NCBI RefSeq assembly: GCF_027744825.2
Contig: NC_071347.1
Coordinates: forward strand, 10,477,501 to 10,541,500
From: Synchiropus splendidus
Taxonomy: Eukaryota > Chordata > Actinopteri > Syngnathiformes > Callionymidae
DNA: 64,000 nucleotides
Direction: 5' to 3'
Shown: piece after piece, positions 27,401-39,100 of the stretch
Position numbering within the stretch: position 1 is the stretch's first letter
How the letters are laid out: each line of letters begins with the position of its first letter
The notes under the pieces: generated by a model
What the model saw: the letters and a program-made list of their open reading frames with translations, nothing else
What the model was told of the DNA's origin: nothing
Database searches by the model: none
Program-made: the position numbers and the translations under genes

Positions 27401-30400
27401 GCACATAGATTGGGATGGTACTGTAACCAAACAGCAAAGACTGTCTGCACACTGCTATTGCTGTCACTACTACCACAAGATCGGCTCTGCATTTATGTCA
27501 AAAACCCAAAATATATATTCTACTTACAGAACTGGGACGTGTTCCTGGAAATCACAGAGCTCTTCATCCTGATTCCTGCCATCCTAGGCATGAAGGGGAA
27601 CCTTGAAATGACCCTAGCGTCCCGGCTCTCTACAGCGGTGAGTCAATGTTAATGAAAAAAAAAAAACCCTGTAAGTGACCAGGTGTAAAGTTGGTCGCTG
27701 ATGTTTAGTAACCGTAACCACATGGCCATAAAAAGTTGGAAATCATGAATATGGTATTTCCCAAAAGACCCCATTCAGTGTACAGTATTAAATCTAGACA
27801 ATGCTCCTGGTCACTGTTTCCATGCAACAACAAATGTAACAAGGAACGAGAAGAAACGTGTGGACATCGGGAAGGTGGTGTTGACCGCTTGTTCATTCGT
27901 TGTACTCAACCAGAAAAGCCGCTTTTGTGAGATATTTCAGTGTTCTCTTATTGGTTGTTTTTCTTTGATGTAGGTGCAAAATGTCAACAGTGTGAATTAT
28001 GACCCTAGAATAAAACAGGACAGGAAGCGCCGTCCCCCTTTCATGACTTGATGGCCTGAAGAAATGTATGACTTCCGGGTGCAGGAAGTGCCACCATAAT
28101 ATTACATAAAAGCCACACCCCCATACATGCTTTGGAGTTCATTAGACATCGCAATGTTAAGGACTATGAACCCTCGATGGCTGTTTGAATGCAAACAGCC
28201 ATTGAGTTCCCCCAAATGGAACTCTTTCAAAACGGATGAGAAGTTCTTTGTGTCGTTGTGGGGTCACTGTTCAATACTGAGGTCGCCTCTTCACAACACT
28301 TGTTAGAGCCTTGAAATCATCAAAGCTTTCAATTTCAATAAAAGACAACAATCCTTTTTTGTATAAGTCTGTTACAGACGGTTTCAGTCTTACATCTTAG
28401 ATCTTTTGATGACATTTTTCATCTAAATTCCGCTTAGTTTTTGTTGTTTCCACTCACAAATTCAATTCTATATGCTGAACTAAACCTGTGAGCAAAGGCA
28501 AATGCATTTTTCCTGACTGTTTTCTGAGTTTTCATCCAGCCATCCATTTAACCATTTAAACCTTTTTCTCCTTAAAATGTTCTCACTGACAAACTTTTAA
28601 CTATCGAGCTAACATCGTAGTCTAAAATCCTTAGTCTTAATTTTATTGTTTGTATTAATAAATTGCGATAAAATATGCATCTCCTTATTTGATAAAGTAT
28701 GAACTGTCTCACTACCAGACAATAAAACAACACATTCCAATTTAATCTAAAATAGATAAAATCGTCAGTGAAAAAACACTTCAAAACAAAGTTTTAATGA
28801 GATAAAAGTCAATGTAAAAGGGAAAAGTAGTGTTAGGAGGCAAGGCTCTACCCAGAAAGTATGGACGTCGCTTTGGTACTGGTAAATGGGTCATAGAATG
28901 AAAGAAGAGCGTAGTCTGTCCACAAGCATTCAATTTCGTTGAGCACCTGCACATTTTGAGCTGTGACTGACGCAAAGGCAATTCTGAGGGACTGAGTTCA
29001 TGTATCAGCAAAGATGAATGTGTCACTTAGATACCGTGTTTACAACTCTTATGGGCCAGTTGGTCAGTTCAGAGTGCAGGATCTGTGAGGTTTCCCAAAC
29101 AAGAATATTCTTCAGCAGACAGAAACCAAACAATGAAGGTGAAAAATGGAGACACAAACACTGTTCAACACTGTCCTCTAACAGTCATGAACACATCATG
29201 CACCAGCATGAGAGATGAACGAGACACCAAAATGCCAAACCTGAATTTATTTATGATCCCCTGGAAGTAATAAAACCCCTTACCCCTTCCGGAAGTAATA
29301 AAACCCTTCCCCACTTTTTATATCAATAGGAAATTAAATTAATAACCCTCCCCCTTGTTTTATGACAGGAAGGAAAGTAATGAAGGTAGAGGGGGAAGCT
29401 ACATCCTGTGTGATGCATGGGAGGGGTCAGTTGCATCCTCACAGCCACAACAAATGGTTAGGCACGGTAGGAGGTCAGGTAGGGTCTTGGTGAGGGGGGT
29501 TGATGTGGCTCCATGGGATTACCTTAAGGATGTGGGAAAAAAAGGATGAAATTGAGATATTTGAAAGTAAAACTAAAAAACTAAAAGTAAAAGTTTCAGC
29601 ATTAGTCAATGTTCGAACTGTTTCTGCATTCTAGACTAAATAATCAAAACGTTTAAGTAGCTACAATATTATTTCTGGTTTTAACATTTTTAGTTATTTA
29701 ACATCTTATGAAACAGTTTTTCATTCTTCAAATATTTCTTAAAGATAAAACAGTAGAAAGAAAACACTGTTAGTTTTCACTAATACTTCAAATGACAACT
29801 ATCCAACTCAAACACCATTGTTTTTCTACTCTCTTGAGAAATACGTTTATTTTTTTCAGAACAAACAATTAATTTTCAGTAATGACAACTATCCAGCTTA
29901 AACACCATTGTTTTGTTTTGTTTTTTCAAAATCTTCTTAAAACAGATAATTTCTACTTGCTTGAGAAATACATTTAGTTTTCAGAAAAAAAACAGGAGAA
30001 AGAAAACACTTTTAGTTTTCACTAATAGTTCAAATGACACAGCTATCCAACTGATGCACCATTGTTTTTTTTTTTTTTTTTCAAAACGTGTTTAAGACAG
30101 ATAATTCTTACTTGCTTGATAAATAATTTTAGTTTTCAGAAAATGGGGTCAAGCAATGAAAGGATAAAACAGAAGAAAGAAATACTTTTAGTTTTTCAGT
30201 GTTAGTTCAAATGAGTGACTCAGCAATTCCTCCTCATCAGTCTGTTTACTATTATACTGTGTGTGTGTGTTTAAAACAAAGATTTTTTTTTACTTACTCA
30301 AAAATACTTTAGGAAATGTAACCAAGCAGCTCAGGATTATAGAATATAGCTGCTTCTATATTCAAGACTAAATAATCAAAGGTGTAAGTGGCTCCAATAT

Positions 30401-33400
30401 TATGTCTGGTTTAAGCATTTTAGAAGTTATTTAAGATTTAATGAAACAGTTTTTTCATTCACCAATATTTCTAAAAAGATGGAACAGAAACATTTTTCAC
30501 AGTTTTCAGTAATAGTTCAAATGACAGCTGTCCAGCTCAAACACCATTGTTTTTTTGTTTTTGTTTTTTGTGTTTAAAACTGTCAGATAATTTCGACTTG
30601 CTTGATCAATACTTGGAATTTTCAGAAATCAACCGTCTGGGAAAGAACTACGGCCCCCATCAGCAGACATTGGTCAGAAACACCCACCAAAGTTTCTAGG
30701 ACTCTGTAGATGCATGTCACTGTCTGGAAACAGAGTCAAGCATCTTGACTGCTTCCAAACTGTTTGACCACATTTTCTGAAACTATTTCTTGAGTAAGTA
30801 AAAATGCTTTGTTTCAAACTCTCTCACACACACACAGTATAAACGTAAACGCAGACTGATTCAACAGAAACTCATATTAGTTGGATAGTCATTTGAACTA
30901 ATACTGAAAACAAAAAGTATTTCTTTCTTCTGTTTTATCCTTTTATTGCCTGACCCCATTTCTGAAAATTGATAGTATTTATCAAGCAAGTAGAAATTAT
31001 CTGTTTTAAACACAGTTTGAAAAAAACCCCAAAACGAAACAATGGTGTTTGAGCTGGACAGCTGTCATTTGAACTATTACTGAGAACTGTGAAAGGTGTT
31101 TCTGTTTTATCCTTTAAGAAATATTTGGAGAATGAAAAAACTGTTTCATTAAATCTTAAATAACTTCTAAAATGTTGAAACCAGAAATAATATTGTAGCT
31201 ACTTACACGTTTTGATTATTTAGTCTAGAATGCAGAAATAGTTCGAACATTGACTAATGCTGAAACTTTAAAGTTTTACTGTCAAATATCTCAATTTCAT
31301 CCCACGGAGCCACATCAACATCACAATGTCACATAAAATCTACAATGTTGAACTAGGAGAGCATCCTATTTTCTATTTTTCGTAATGCTCTTTGTTATCA
31401 CTCTGTCCGCGTGCCAGGTAAATGCAGGAAAACTGGATCTCCCAAATGAAAAATGGATGCTAATCTCTGGAAATCTGGCTCTTAAACAGGTACATGTCCA
31501 AACAGAATTGGCGCTTTGTGATTATGTTGCTGCTTAGAGTTCTTTGACACTTGGTTTTCACTTGGCTCTCACAGCTCCAGGCTACTGTGCTCGGGCTCCT
31601 GGCCTCACTACTGGCTGTGTTGTTGGGTTGGTTTGCTGAAGGACAGACATCCATCAATCATTTGATCCTGCTGTGTTCAACCAGTGTTTCCACGGCCTTT
31701 GTGGCTTCTTTGTTGCAAGGTAACATTTGTGTTGAATTAGAATGTTTGGTTTGATGATGAGCACCTGAGAAAACATGGTGGAAACCACTCAGAGAGCAGC
31801 TTCAGGTCACATGTGTCGTCGGGTTTAGGTTTTCAAGGTCTTGTGTACAAGGCGATTGGCTATAACATAAGCCGTCCCTAGTTCCGAGCACACTACCTCC
31901 CTTTGCCTCTCTGGTAAAGGGCCCCTCGGGTGGTCAACTCAGTCAGCCTCTTGTTGCGGACACGGTTCTAAGACTATAATAAGCGTATCAACTATACCTT
32001 ATTATATTAGTGAGTAGTGTTGGCGCTTCACTGAGCGGTTTATTTAATTAGCCCGACCTGTTTAGAAACAGGTTCTTGACCTTACAATGCTACACCTCTT
32101 ACCGTAGTCTCTTTACTTAACTTCGTTTAGGGACTCATGATTGGATCCTCAATCCATTCCTTCTAAATAACATATTTCCCCATAACTGCCTAAAACTACC
32201 ACCTTATCATTGACACAATAATTCAGGATGGAATAATGCTACCATTTGAGACATTCACTACATGTGCAACAGGAGGAAATCAAACAGTAACTCACCTATA
32301 ACCCAATTGATGGTAGTAGGTAGGAGCCAGTTGATTCTTTAGTAGTCAGGGATCAACGCCGTTGTGCCTTTTCAGTACTTAATTCGTACTCAATTTTATT
32401 ATGTTTTTTGTCACAAAAGTATTTCTTCAAAAATTGATAAAAGAATAGTAAAAACAGCAAAGTCAATCAAGAATAATAAAATCCATAAACTCAAGGGTAT
32501 CGCCAGACGCTGATACTAGTACATATACTTCAAAAACCATATAATCAAAAATACTTCAATAAAAAGGATTAATTCAAAAATAGTAAGAGAGAAATAAAAG
32601 ATGAGTTAAAATCAGATGGTCTGAGAGCAAACAGCAAGAGCACCGTCCCAAGATAAGATACAAGACCTTACGGCGGACAGACGCGGGCGAAGATCCAAAA
32701 AGAGCAAGAACGCAGGGTCACATCTCCGAGCGCTTATATAGCCACACACGGCTTTGAAGACATACCGACGTCCGTTTTCTCATGCCAAGGCAATTAATCA
32801 TATCTTTAACTTATCTTGTTTTTCTCCAGATGGCCTTTTGAAGTCCTTCCCTCAAAAGGATGCATGTTTGGTGATAGATCATATTAGTGTCAATTGCATC
32901 AGCACTTGCATCATTTTTTTACGTCACTGATGCCCGGTTTACCATATTAGGTCAGTACATCTACTCCATCTTTGCCAGCACGTGCGCTTACAAGTTCAAA
33001 CTAAGTTCAAGATGGCCACCTTCTCATGACTTCAAACGAGCGCGCCTACAAGGTCATTCTTAGATGGCCACTTTCTCATGACTTCAAACGAGCGCGCCTA
33101 CAAGGTCATTCTTAGTTCAAAGCACACAGCTGTTCGTGAGTTCAAACGCTCACGATCAAAAGCATACAGGTTCACTAAAGTTCGAAACATCAAACAATTA
33201 ATGATAACAAATCAGAAATAATATCAAATATTATTTAGCAGGTCCATTAATGATAAAAACAGAAACAATACCAAATATTATTTAGCAGGTTTTGATTATA
33301 ATATTTTCGAACTTCCAGTATATACAACAACATGCTTGCCTGAAGCTGCACAAAGAGCAAAGCACCCCTGATAAAGTGCCGACTGTGATCCCACCAATTG

Positions 33401-34157
33401 ACTTTTGATTCTGTCTCTCTCCAGGAATCATTATGGTTGCGTTGATCCTTTTCTCCAAGAGTTTAGGTATCAACCCCGACAACGTGGCCACACCGATGGC
33501 AGCCAGTTTTGGGGATCTCATCACTCTGGCCTTACTGGCCTGCTTCAGTCAGTGGTTCTACTCCTTCATGGGTAAATTGAACGCCAGACACGTTACATAT
33601 ATATTGTGTAGTTTAAAAATATTTTTTTCATTATTGGTTTCTAATGGATGTTTTCTTCTCTGGTCAGAAATCTATCCCTTTGTCCTCTACCTGATGGACT
33701 TGTTGTACCTTTGCCTTATTCCTCTTTGGGTTGTCGTCTCCTCCACACACCCCGAGACTCACATCCTCTTACGCACGGGGTGGCAGCCGATCATCGCAGC
33801 TCTGGTTATCAGCAGGTGCGACTCACTCATTGAGACAATATCTCAAATGAGGACACATGATCAACAAGTATTTGACATTTTTTACAGCATTGGTGGAGTG
33901 ATTTTGGACAAGAGTGTGTCCAATCCAAACTTAGCAGGGATTGTTATTTATGCTCCAGTCATCAACGGTGAGTTATTTATTGAATTTCATCCAAACCCTT
34001 CACTACTTTGGAAGTTCCTGTGTGGTGTGAAGACATGGAAAGAAGTTTGGGTTGGATCGGTTCTATTGTCATTTTCACTGATCTCCTGACTATTAAAATA
34101 TTTTTCACAAGCCCATGAATTGCATTTGACATTTTTAGCATCTGTGAGAAAACTATG

Positions 34158-34188
<31 letters not shown>

Positions 34189-34384
34189 TAATAGTTATTA
34201 TTATTATTAGTAACAGTATTATTTATGATAAATAAAAATCATAATTTTATAGTATTGTCGTTACTATAATTATTATTGTCTATGATTAATAATTATTTCT
34301 AAATAACCTGAATAATTATACATTATTAATATAATAATTATATTATAATTAGTAGTAGCAGTAACAACAACAACAACATTAATA

Positions 34385-34432
<48 letters not shown>

Positions 34433-36414
34433 CAACAACATAATAATAATAATAATAATAATCATTATTATTAGTATTGGTGTTGGGGTTGGTGTTGTTA
34501 TTATTATTATTGATCATATAAACAATTACAATCACAGTTGCATACAGCATCATATCCCTGCATTACCTTCAGAGATGTGAGTCACTTTCTAATTCTGGAT
34601 ATATTTAACGCATATTCGTCTCATCTCTCATGTCACACTTTTCCCCGTCAGGTATTGGTGGAAACCTAGTCTCCATACAGGCTAGCCGTATCTCCACTAG
34701 TCTGCATCTGAATCACACCCCTGGGGAGGGGCCTGAAGATCAAAGGGTGTGTGTCAACCCCTACAGGACTTTCTTTGGGACAGGTAATAAAACACAATGC
34801 TAGTGTTTGATTCCTCACTTCAAAGCTTGAACCATCTGACTTACTATCGCTTTCCCTGACTCCTTATCAACCTTTTGTCAAAAACATCCCAAAGACAAGT
34901 GGTGAGTTGTGAGAGTTAGATATACACCTGAATTGAATGCAAATGAGCCCAGCAGAAACACACATCAAAGACACATCACGAATGTGCCGGTGAAACCTCC
35001 CGTACAGATCTAGAATGTATGCATCTACACTGCAAAAAGAAATGCCTTGTGCTTTGAATATTGCTGATCGTATTTAATATAACTGACGCCTTTGGAGAGT
35101 TGCACTTCCACAGTGTCAAATTTTGCCTGTTAAGTGACTGATGACCGTGAGTGGGCTTTGAATCTCGACAAGATTCCACTGGCTACTTCTCTCCGTCTTC
35201 CTCTTCTTCCAGCCGTATTCTGACATGGTAGTCTAAGGCAGGGGTTGGCAATCTTCTCCTTTCCTGCCGAAGAAAAAAGTCTGGAGCCACAAAACATAAA
35301 CATAGAAGCATATACTTAAAAATATTTTCAGTACCTTTTATAGTTGTGTAAAACTAAAATAAAACATTTTACATAGAACATAAAATAAACAAAACGTAAA
35401 ATATTTTAAATCAGAAATGTAGCTGTAAGAATCATCTCTAACTAAGAAAAAGGATGGGGGTGAGAGGTCAACATGTGAGCGTGTATTGCTAGTCAGAAGT
35501 TTGAAGTACTTTTCAACTAAATGATGGCCGTGATTCCTGAGAGGCTGCGGCCCCTCTCTTTGTCAGGGTGTGAGTTTTGTGTGAGCTGATGAGGACATGC
35601 TGAGGTAGTGTGAGTTACATGTTTGAAGATTGTACCTAAAGATGTCAGTCAGCAGTTTTCATAATAGAATAAAATGTGTCGATGACACATTCAGAGGAAG
35701 AGGGGAACCATCTTGGCATTTGTATTAGAATAGCTTGACTGTTGAAATGTTTTCAGATCCAAGAAATAAAATATAAAATAAACTACTGCATTAATACTGA
35801 ACTTCTTCCACTTGATATTGGTAGCTCAATAAGAGAGAAAGATGTCTTTCTAAACGAAAATCTTTAGAGAAACTTCAAACTGTTCAGCAGTGGCTTTCCA
35901 AAATAAATCCCTTAAGACAGTCACTTTAGACAGAAAGTGTGGCAGTACACCTGTCTGTTTTCCTTCCTGAGGTGAAGTTTCTCGCCTGTGACCATTATAT
36001 TGCCGGTCCTCTCTCTTGACAGGAACCAATCAGCGGTCCGCCCAGGTTCTGCTCCTTTTCGTCATTCCTGGACAATTAATCTTCTTTTACATCATTCAAC
36101 TGACGAAAGGAGGCAGCACGTTACCAAGTCCCCTCTTCACTGTGGCCTATTTGTCTGCTGCCGTGATCCAGGTGAAGCAACACCTTTGAACAGAAACGGA
36201 TGAAGACTTCACTGTTTCCTTCCTCTCCTTCTCACAGGTTATCCTTCTGCTGTATCTGGCCGACTGTTTGGTTCATTGTCTTTGGCGAAGGAACAAGGAT
36301 CCAGACACAGAGTCAATTCCTTACTTAACTGCAGTAGGAGACGTATTGGGAACTGCCCTCCTCTCACTTGCCTTTGTGGTTCTGTGGTGCTTCAGTGATG
36401 CCCATGGTTTTTAG
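18405..36414 (+). CDS. slc41a2: Solute carrier family 41 Mg2+ transporter, SLC41A2-like
   Basis: Encodes an MgtE-related membrane magnesium transporter. Coding exons: 18405-18746, 27530-27637, 31418-31489, 31575-31719, 33425-33571, 33668-33815, 33888-33967, 34652-34783, 36023-36171, 36238-36414. They sum to exactly 500 codons with the stop. The acceptor of the first coding exon lies at 18350, and the in-frame ATG at 18405 was chosen as start. A hydrophilic N-tail of about 80 residues is followed by hydrophobic helices. Family signatures are present: [49 protein letters not shown] and [16 protein letters not shown]. Human SLC41A2 has about 570 residues; this N-tail is shorter, and the C-terminus ends in CFSDAHGF instead of the usual GDRDxDVGD. 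The loops are divergent, which suggests a fast-evolving teleost paralogue. SLC41A2 rather than A1 is favoured by the helix-1 wording and by adjacency to washc4. Two solo LTRs, an ERV piece and a fold-back sit in its introns without touching exons. Confidence 0.92.
18747..22600 (+). other. slc41a2 intron 1, left part, nothing recognised
   Basis: About 3.9 kb of intron with short ORFs only. There are several A/T runs, and no recognisable gene or repeat boundary was found. Confidence 0.5.
22628..24050 (+). mobile_element. Solo LTR, family A, copy 1
   Basis: A 1,423-bp unit beginning TGTCGTCGGG and ending TATATACAACA, so with the TG...CA ends of an LTR. It is flanked by the perfect 5-bp direct repeat GCTGC (22623-22627 and 24051-24055). 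No internal gag-pol region is attached, so it is a solo LTR left by recombination. Five-base duplications fit Gypsy/ERV-type integrases. It is in slc41a2 intron 1, in the sense orientation. Confidence 0.92.
24620..24832 (-). pseudogene. LINE reverse-transcriptase fragment
   Basis: On the minus strand, downstream from 24832, the translation starts [16 protein letters not shown]. This is the catalytic-domain A motif of a non-LTR reverse transcriptase of a type abundant in fish. The frame then shifts or stops, but scattered matches to the following domain (VPGGIT, AG.TIS..AFT) can be followed to about 24620. It is a short, dead remnant in slc41a2 intron 1. No clean ends were found in 24051-25611 around it. 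Confidence 0.65.
25612..26035 (-). mobile_element. Endogenous retrovirus 3' LTR
   Basis: A 424-bp LTR in minus orientation. On that strand it begins TGTTGTGGAATAATTTG, directly after a G-rich polypurine tract (26036-26048), and ends GGCCGGACCACA. An AATAAA signal lies about 80 bp before its end. The env remnant lies immediately upstream on the same strand, as expected for a 3' LTR. Confidence 0.75.
26579..26616. repeat. Poly-C / poly-T tract
   Basis: About 20 C followed by about 18 T on the plus strand, which is a long purine run on the ERV strand. It lies between the env remnant and the 3' LTR. Confidence 0.95.
26690..27470 (-). pseudogene. Gamma-type retroviral env remnant (TM subunit)
   Basis: The minus-strand ORF from 27283 to 27023 carries the TM ectodomain. 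An immunosuppressive-domain-like segment spans 27125-27175, followed at once by the CX6CC motif (27098-27124) typical of gamma-type Env. After a frameshift near 27000, the ORF 26988-26728 gives the hydrophobic membrane anchor and a short tail. Upstream of 27300 the similarity becomes weak and stop codons interrupt it. Gag, pol and the 5' LTR are not in the window; slc41a2 exon 2 begins at 27530. This is a broken genomic fossil. Confidence 0.85.
27960..28350 (+). mobile_element. LTR-like promoter/poly-A unit with R-region hairpin
   Basis: A TATA-like CATAAAAG at 28105-28112 is followed by a near-perfect hairpin at 28175-28204 and an AATAAA signal at 28337-28342. The spacing suits the U3-R-U5 layout of an LTR. 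Exact ends and target duplications were not identified. It is in slc41a2 intron 2. Confidence 0.4.
29255..29385 (+). repeat. Inverted copy of the repeat at 48.74 kb
   Basis: About 115 bp with repeated GGAAGTAATAAAACC units and C-rich runs. It matches the reverse complement of 48742-48850 along its length, including the flanking CTTTTTATATCA segments. The second copy lies at the right end of the Polinton block, so this may be a stranded Polinton terminus. Confidence 0.7.
29499..31322. mobile_element. 1.8 kb fold-back (long inverted repeat) element
   Basis: The left arm (about 29499-30240) and right arm (about 30780-31322) are imperfect inverted copies. The outer ends share TTGATGTGGCTCC and the mirrored GAAATTGAGATATTTGA. 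Within each arm a module recurs, marked by AGATAAT...ACTTGCTTGA, TTTTAGTTTTCA and CACCATTGTTTTTT. There is no ORF above 60 codons. The layout fits a fold-back or MITE-like non-autonomous DNA transposon in slc41a2 intron 2, ending about 95 bp before exon 3. Confidence 0.8.
31814..33329 (+). mobile_element. Solo LTR, family A, copy 2
   Basis: A 1,516-bp LTR with the same TGTCGTCGGG and TATACAACA ends as copy 1, flanked by the perfect 5-bp duplication ACATG (31809-31813 and 33330-33334). It sits in slc41a2 intron 4, ending 95 bp before exon 5. Compared with copy 1 it has one of the two paired hairpins deleted at about 32495, and an internal 50-60-bp duplication around 33010-33110. Confidence 0.93.
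34160..34520. repeat. CAA and AAT microsatellite cluster
   Basis: Runs of CAA (34165-34190) and AAT/AAC/TTA triplets up to about 34515 in slc41a2 intron 7. The long poly-Asn/poly-Tyr reading frame here is an artefact of the repeat. Confidence 0.95.
35227..35420 (+). mobile_element. hAT-like transposon end fragment
   Basis: In slc41a2 intron 8, the sequence CAGGGGTTGGCAATCTT resembles the terminal inverted repeat of Charlie-type hAT elements, and the adjoining sequence is of the kind found inside such fish repeats. The other end was not found in 35420-36020. Confidence 0.4.
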
Positions 36415-37928
36415 TGAGTATATAATAGAAAATATGGTCACTATACACTTCAAGAGATGAAAATTAAAACAGCTCTGTTTCTGAACATGTGGTGCAACCA
36501 TTGAAACAAGGACAACGGTAACAACGATGGTTTAAGTTATTTATTCAAAGGTGGATTTTAGAAGGGTTGGAAGTTTAATGGAATAAATTCTGCCAAGAGG
36601 ATGAATAGCAGAAGACAATTAAAATCGTCCATGTAAGTTGCTTAAGGACTTGTCTATGATGTAATGTGGGTAGAAATTTCATAAAATAGGAAGGACAGGT
36701 GAGTATTTAAGAAAGTCTCACAGTCTTTTTGCGTATCAGAGGATGTGAACTGGCTAGGCTTTGGTGACGTTTTTGGGAATGTCAGGAATAAAGCACCCCA
36801 TCTGGAGCCTTTTTTTTTCATTCGTCCTTATTAAGTTTACGACTATATTCAAACTAGTGCGTCACTGCTGGTCTTATACTAAGTATAAAAGAATTACAAA
36901 TGACATCTAGAATGTAATGGATAATATTGCGATAAAAAAATGTACAAAGTAAATAGTGTTGTTAGATTAAGAATAATACATGAAAAATACTATACATAAT
37001 ATATACATAATACAACACCCCCAACAAAATATTCTTCACCACGCCAATCCCCTCCAGCTTCAAGACATCCGTCGGCCCCCTGTAATGTTTCCTTCTTCAA
37101 AGATACGAGAGTAAAGGTCTGGTGACACCTGTGAATTGTTAACCTCAAAGTAAGTCCATGTCAGTCTTCTGGTTTAACAACCACCACTATCCACGAGATT
37201 TTTTGGTTTGGCCTGAGAGGCCATAAAAGTGGCAGTTTTTTTGAGAACTTAGTTGGAAAGCATTCCAGAAGATAAGCTGAGCAACACAAGGTTGCCTCAA
37301 AAGGACAAAGACAGAGTAGGTAAATGTCTCTGAAAAAGAAAGGTTGATTCCAAGAAGCTGAAATCCCACGAGCGAGTCATGCAAGCAACAATGTCATTTT
37401 TATGTGATTCTGAAAGTTTAAGTGAATGGTTAACTCACTATCTCACACATCTATACTTGAATGTTTTATTGTTGAATCCAGCGAGTTGAGGGCGCGAGTC
37501 ATCCTCAGCAACCTGCTCTTAACGGAGACCTGCTATGAAGGCCCTCCGACAGGGCGTACTCAGGTCTCCTGGAATCCGTAGAAGGTGATCCTTACTCAGG
37601 CTACTCGCTTCGTGGAAGGTCAGTGAGGAGACTCGCCCAGCTCCAACGGTCTTCATCTGCATGTCGACTCATCTTCCAGCTGCAATATTCTTCAAACTGG
37701 AGGTGTACTTGAAACTCCGGCTGCCCTTACTTAGCAGGCGGAGTTCAATGTTTATTGTATTTAGTGTATCCAGCTCAAGGGAAACTTATTCCAAATGTAG
37801 AAAGAAATAAGGTTCTTGAAGTGTAATCCACAAATTCCTCTCGCAGAGGTTCTGCAAAAACAGCCAAAGTCTGAAACTTTTTCTAAGTCGAGTTTCTCGG
37901 TGAGAGACTTAGTCCAAACATGAGACCA
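36415..37928. other. slc41a2 3' flank, nothing firmly recognised
   Basis: Downstream of the slc41a2 stop. It should hold the 3' UTR, but no clear poly-A site stands out. The C-rich stretch near 37015-37090 and the GC-richer stretch 37480-37740 may belong to repeats. I assign no gene. Confidence 0.5.
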
Positions 37929-38771
37929 AGGGCGCTTTCACACTACGGGTTCTGTCTCAAGACAAAGCTCTTTCGGCTCAGAAGTCCGAGATGTGAACAC
38001 AAACGAGTTGGGTTTTGGCCTGATCCCCTCTGGAGTGCTGCACCTTGTCTCGGGAAACAGTCTACTTACCCTCAGTGGGTTGCTCAGCGGGTGGTGAGCT
38101 TCTCACCTCAGGCAACTCGGCGCTAGATGTCGGAAATTACGTGTACAGTGCGACTCCACACAAACATGATAGATGCTGGGCAGGAAAGGGCCTGATCGCT
38201 GTCTGAGTGGACAACATCGTTCAAACTCAAACTCACAGAACACTGAGGTGTGCAGCCAGGAGCTGCAGGAAAATTGCAAAAGACTTTTCTTTCATCATTT
38301 CTGATGTCTGGATCTGTGACCCTGTTCGTCGTGCTGTGAGAGCAGTGTGGATCAGTCAAGACGCGTCGTATTACGCAGCTTGTTTTCCTTGGAAAATCAA
38401 CATGACATGACTCTTTCATGTTTAGTTGAAAGACTCTTTCATGTGTGGCTGTGAAACGCCACATTCTGTTACAGCCGTGGCGGAGCTCTGTTATCAGTTC
38501 AGTTCTGAGGTGAGGACGACTCGTAATGTTAAGAAGCGACAGAGAAATAAGGTGGCCAAGCTGATGGTGGGAAATAGGTTGTCCCGTGGCTCATGACAAC
38601 TTCCTTGAGATGTACTTCGTCGTGGGTCACAAACCAGCTTTTGTGCAGAGCGCCGCCAGCTGAGGAGGAAAAAATGGACATCGCTTGTGTCGCAGGTACG
38701 AGGATGCACAGCAGGGGGAGAATCGGTCTCAGACCCACCCAAGACAGAACACCCTAGTGTGAAAAGCCCCT
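37929..38771. mobile_element. Non-autonomous DNA transposon with ~30-bp TIRs (hAT-like)
   Basis: An 843-bp element. The left end AGGGCGCTTTCACACTACGG is mirrored at the right end (AGGGGCTTTTCACACTAGGG on the minus strand), and both continue into GTTCTGTCT. There is no transposase ORF. A related, inverted copy without clear ends lies at about 62535-63180. The flanks TTAGTCCA and TAAGTCCA look like an 8-bp duplication but are not perfectly placed. Confidence 0.65.
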
Positions 38772-38837
38772 AAGTCCAGAAGGCGTCTGTCCAAGCGGCA
38801 CCTGTGAGAGCACGTATCCAGTGCGTCACCTCATAAT

Positions 38838-39100
38838 GGGAATTGTGCAATTATTATACAATATTAATATTATTATTCATTTGTTTGTGCTACTAATAAA
38901 GAAGTTATTCACAGGAATGCTGAATGAGGGAGTGTGGCTGAGTGTGTGTGAGAATTTGAAGTAGCAGGTGGAGTTCAAAGACGGGAGTGAACCATACTGG
39001 TGGAACAAACATCAGAAATCAATAGAGGGTGCAAGGTCAGACAGAGGAGGCTGGGAAGTACCATCTTCTCCAGAGCTGATCCCGATAAGAGCCACCTGGG
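38838..39100 (+). mobile_element. Truncated copy of the 14.9 kb LTR-like element
   Basis: Begins TAATGGGAATTGTGCA and follows the element at 14883 for about 260 bp, until family A LTR copy 3 interrupts it at 39101. Confidence 0.75.
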
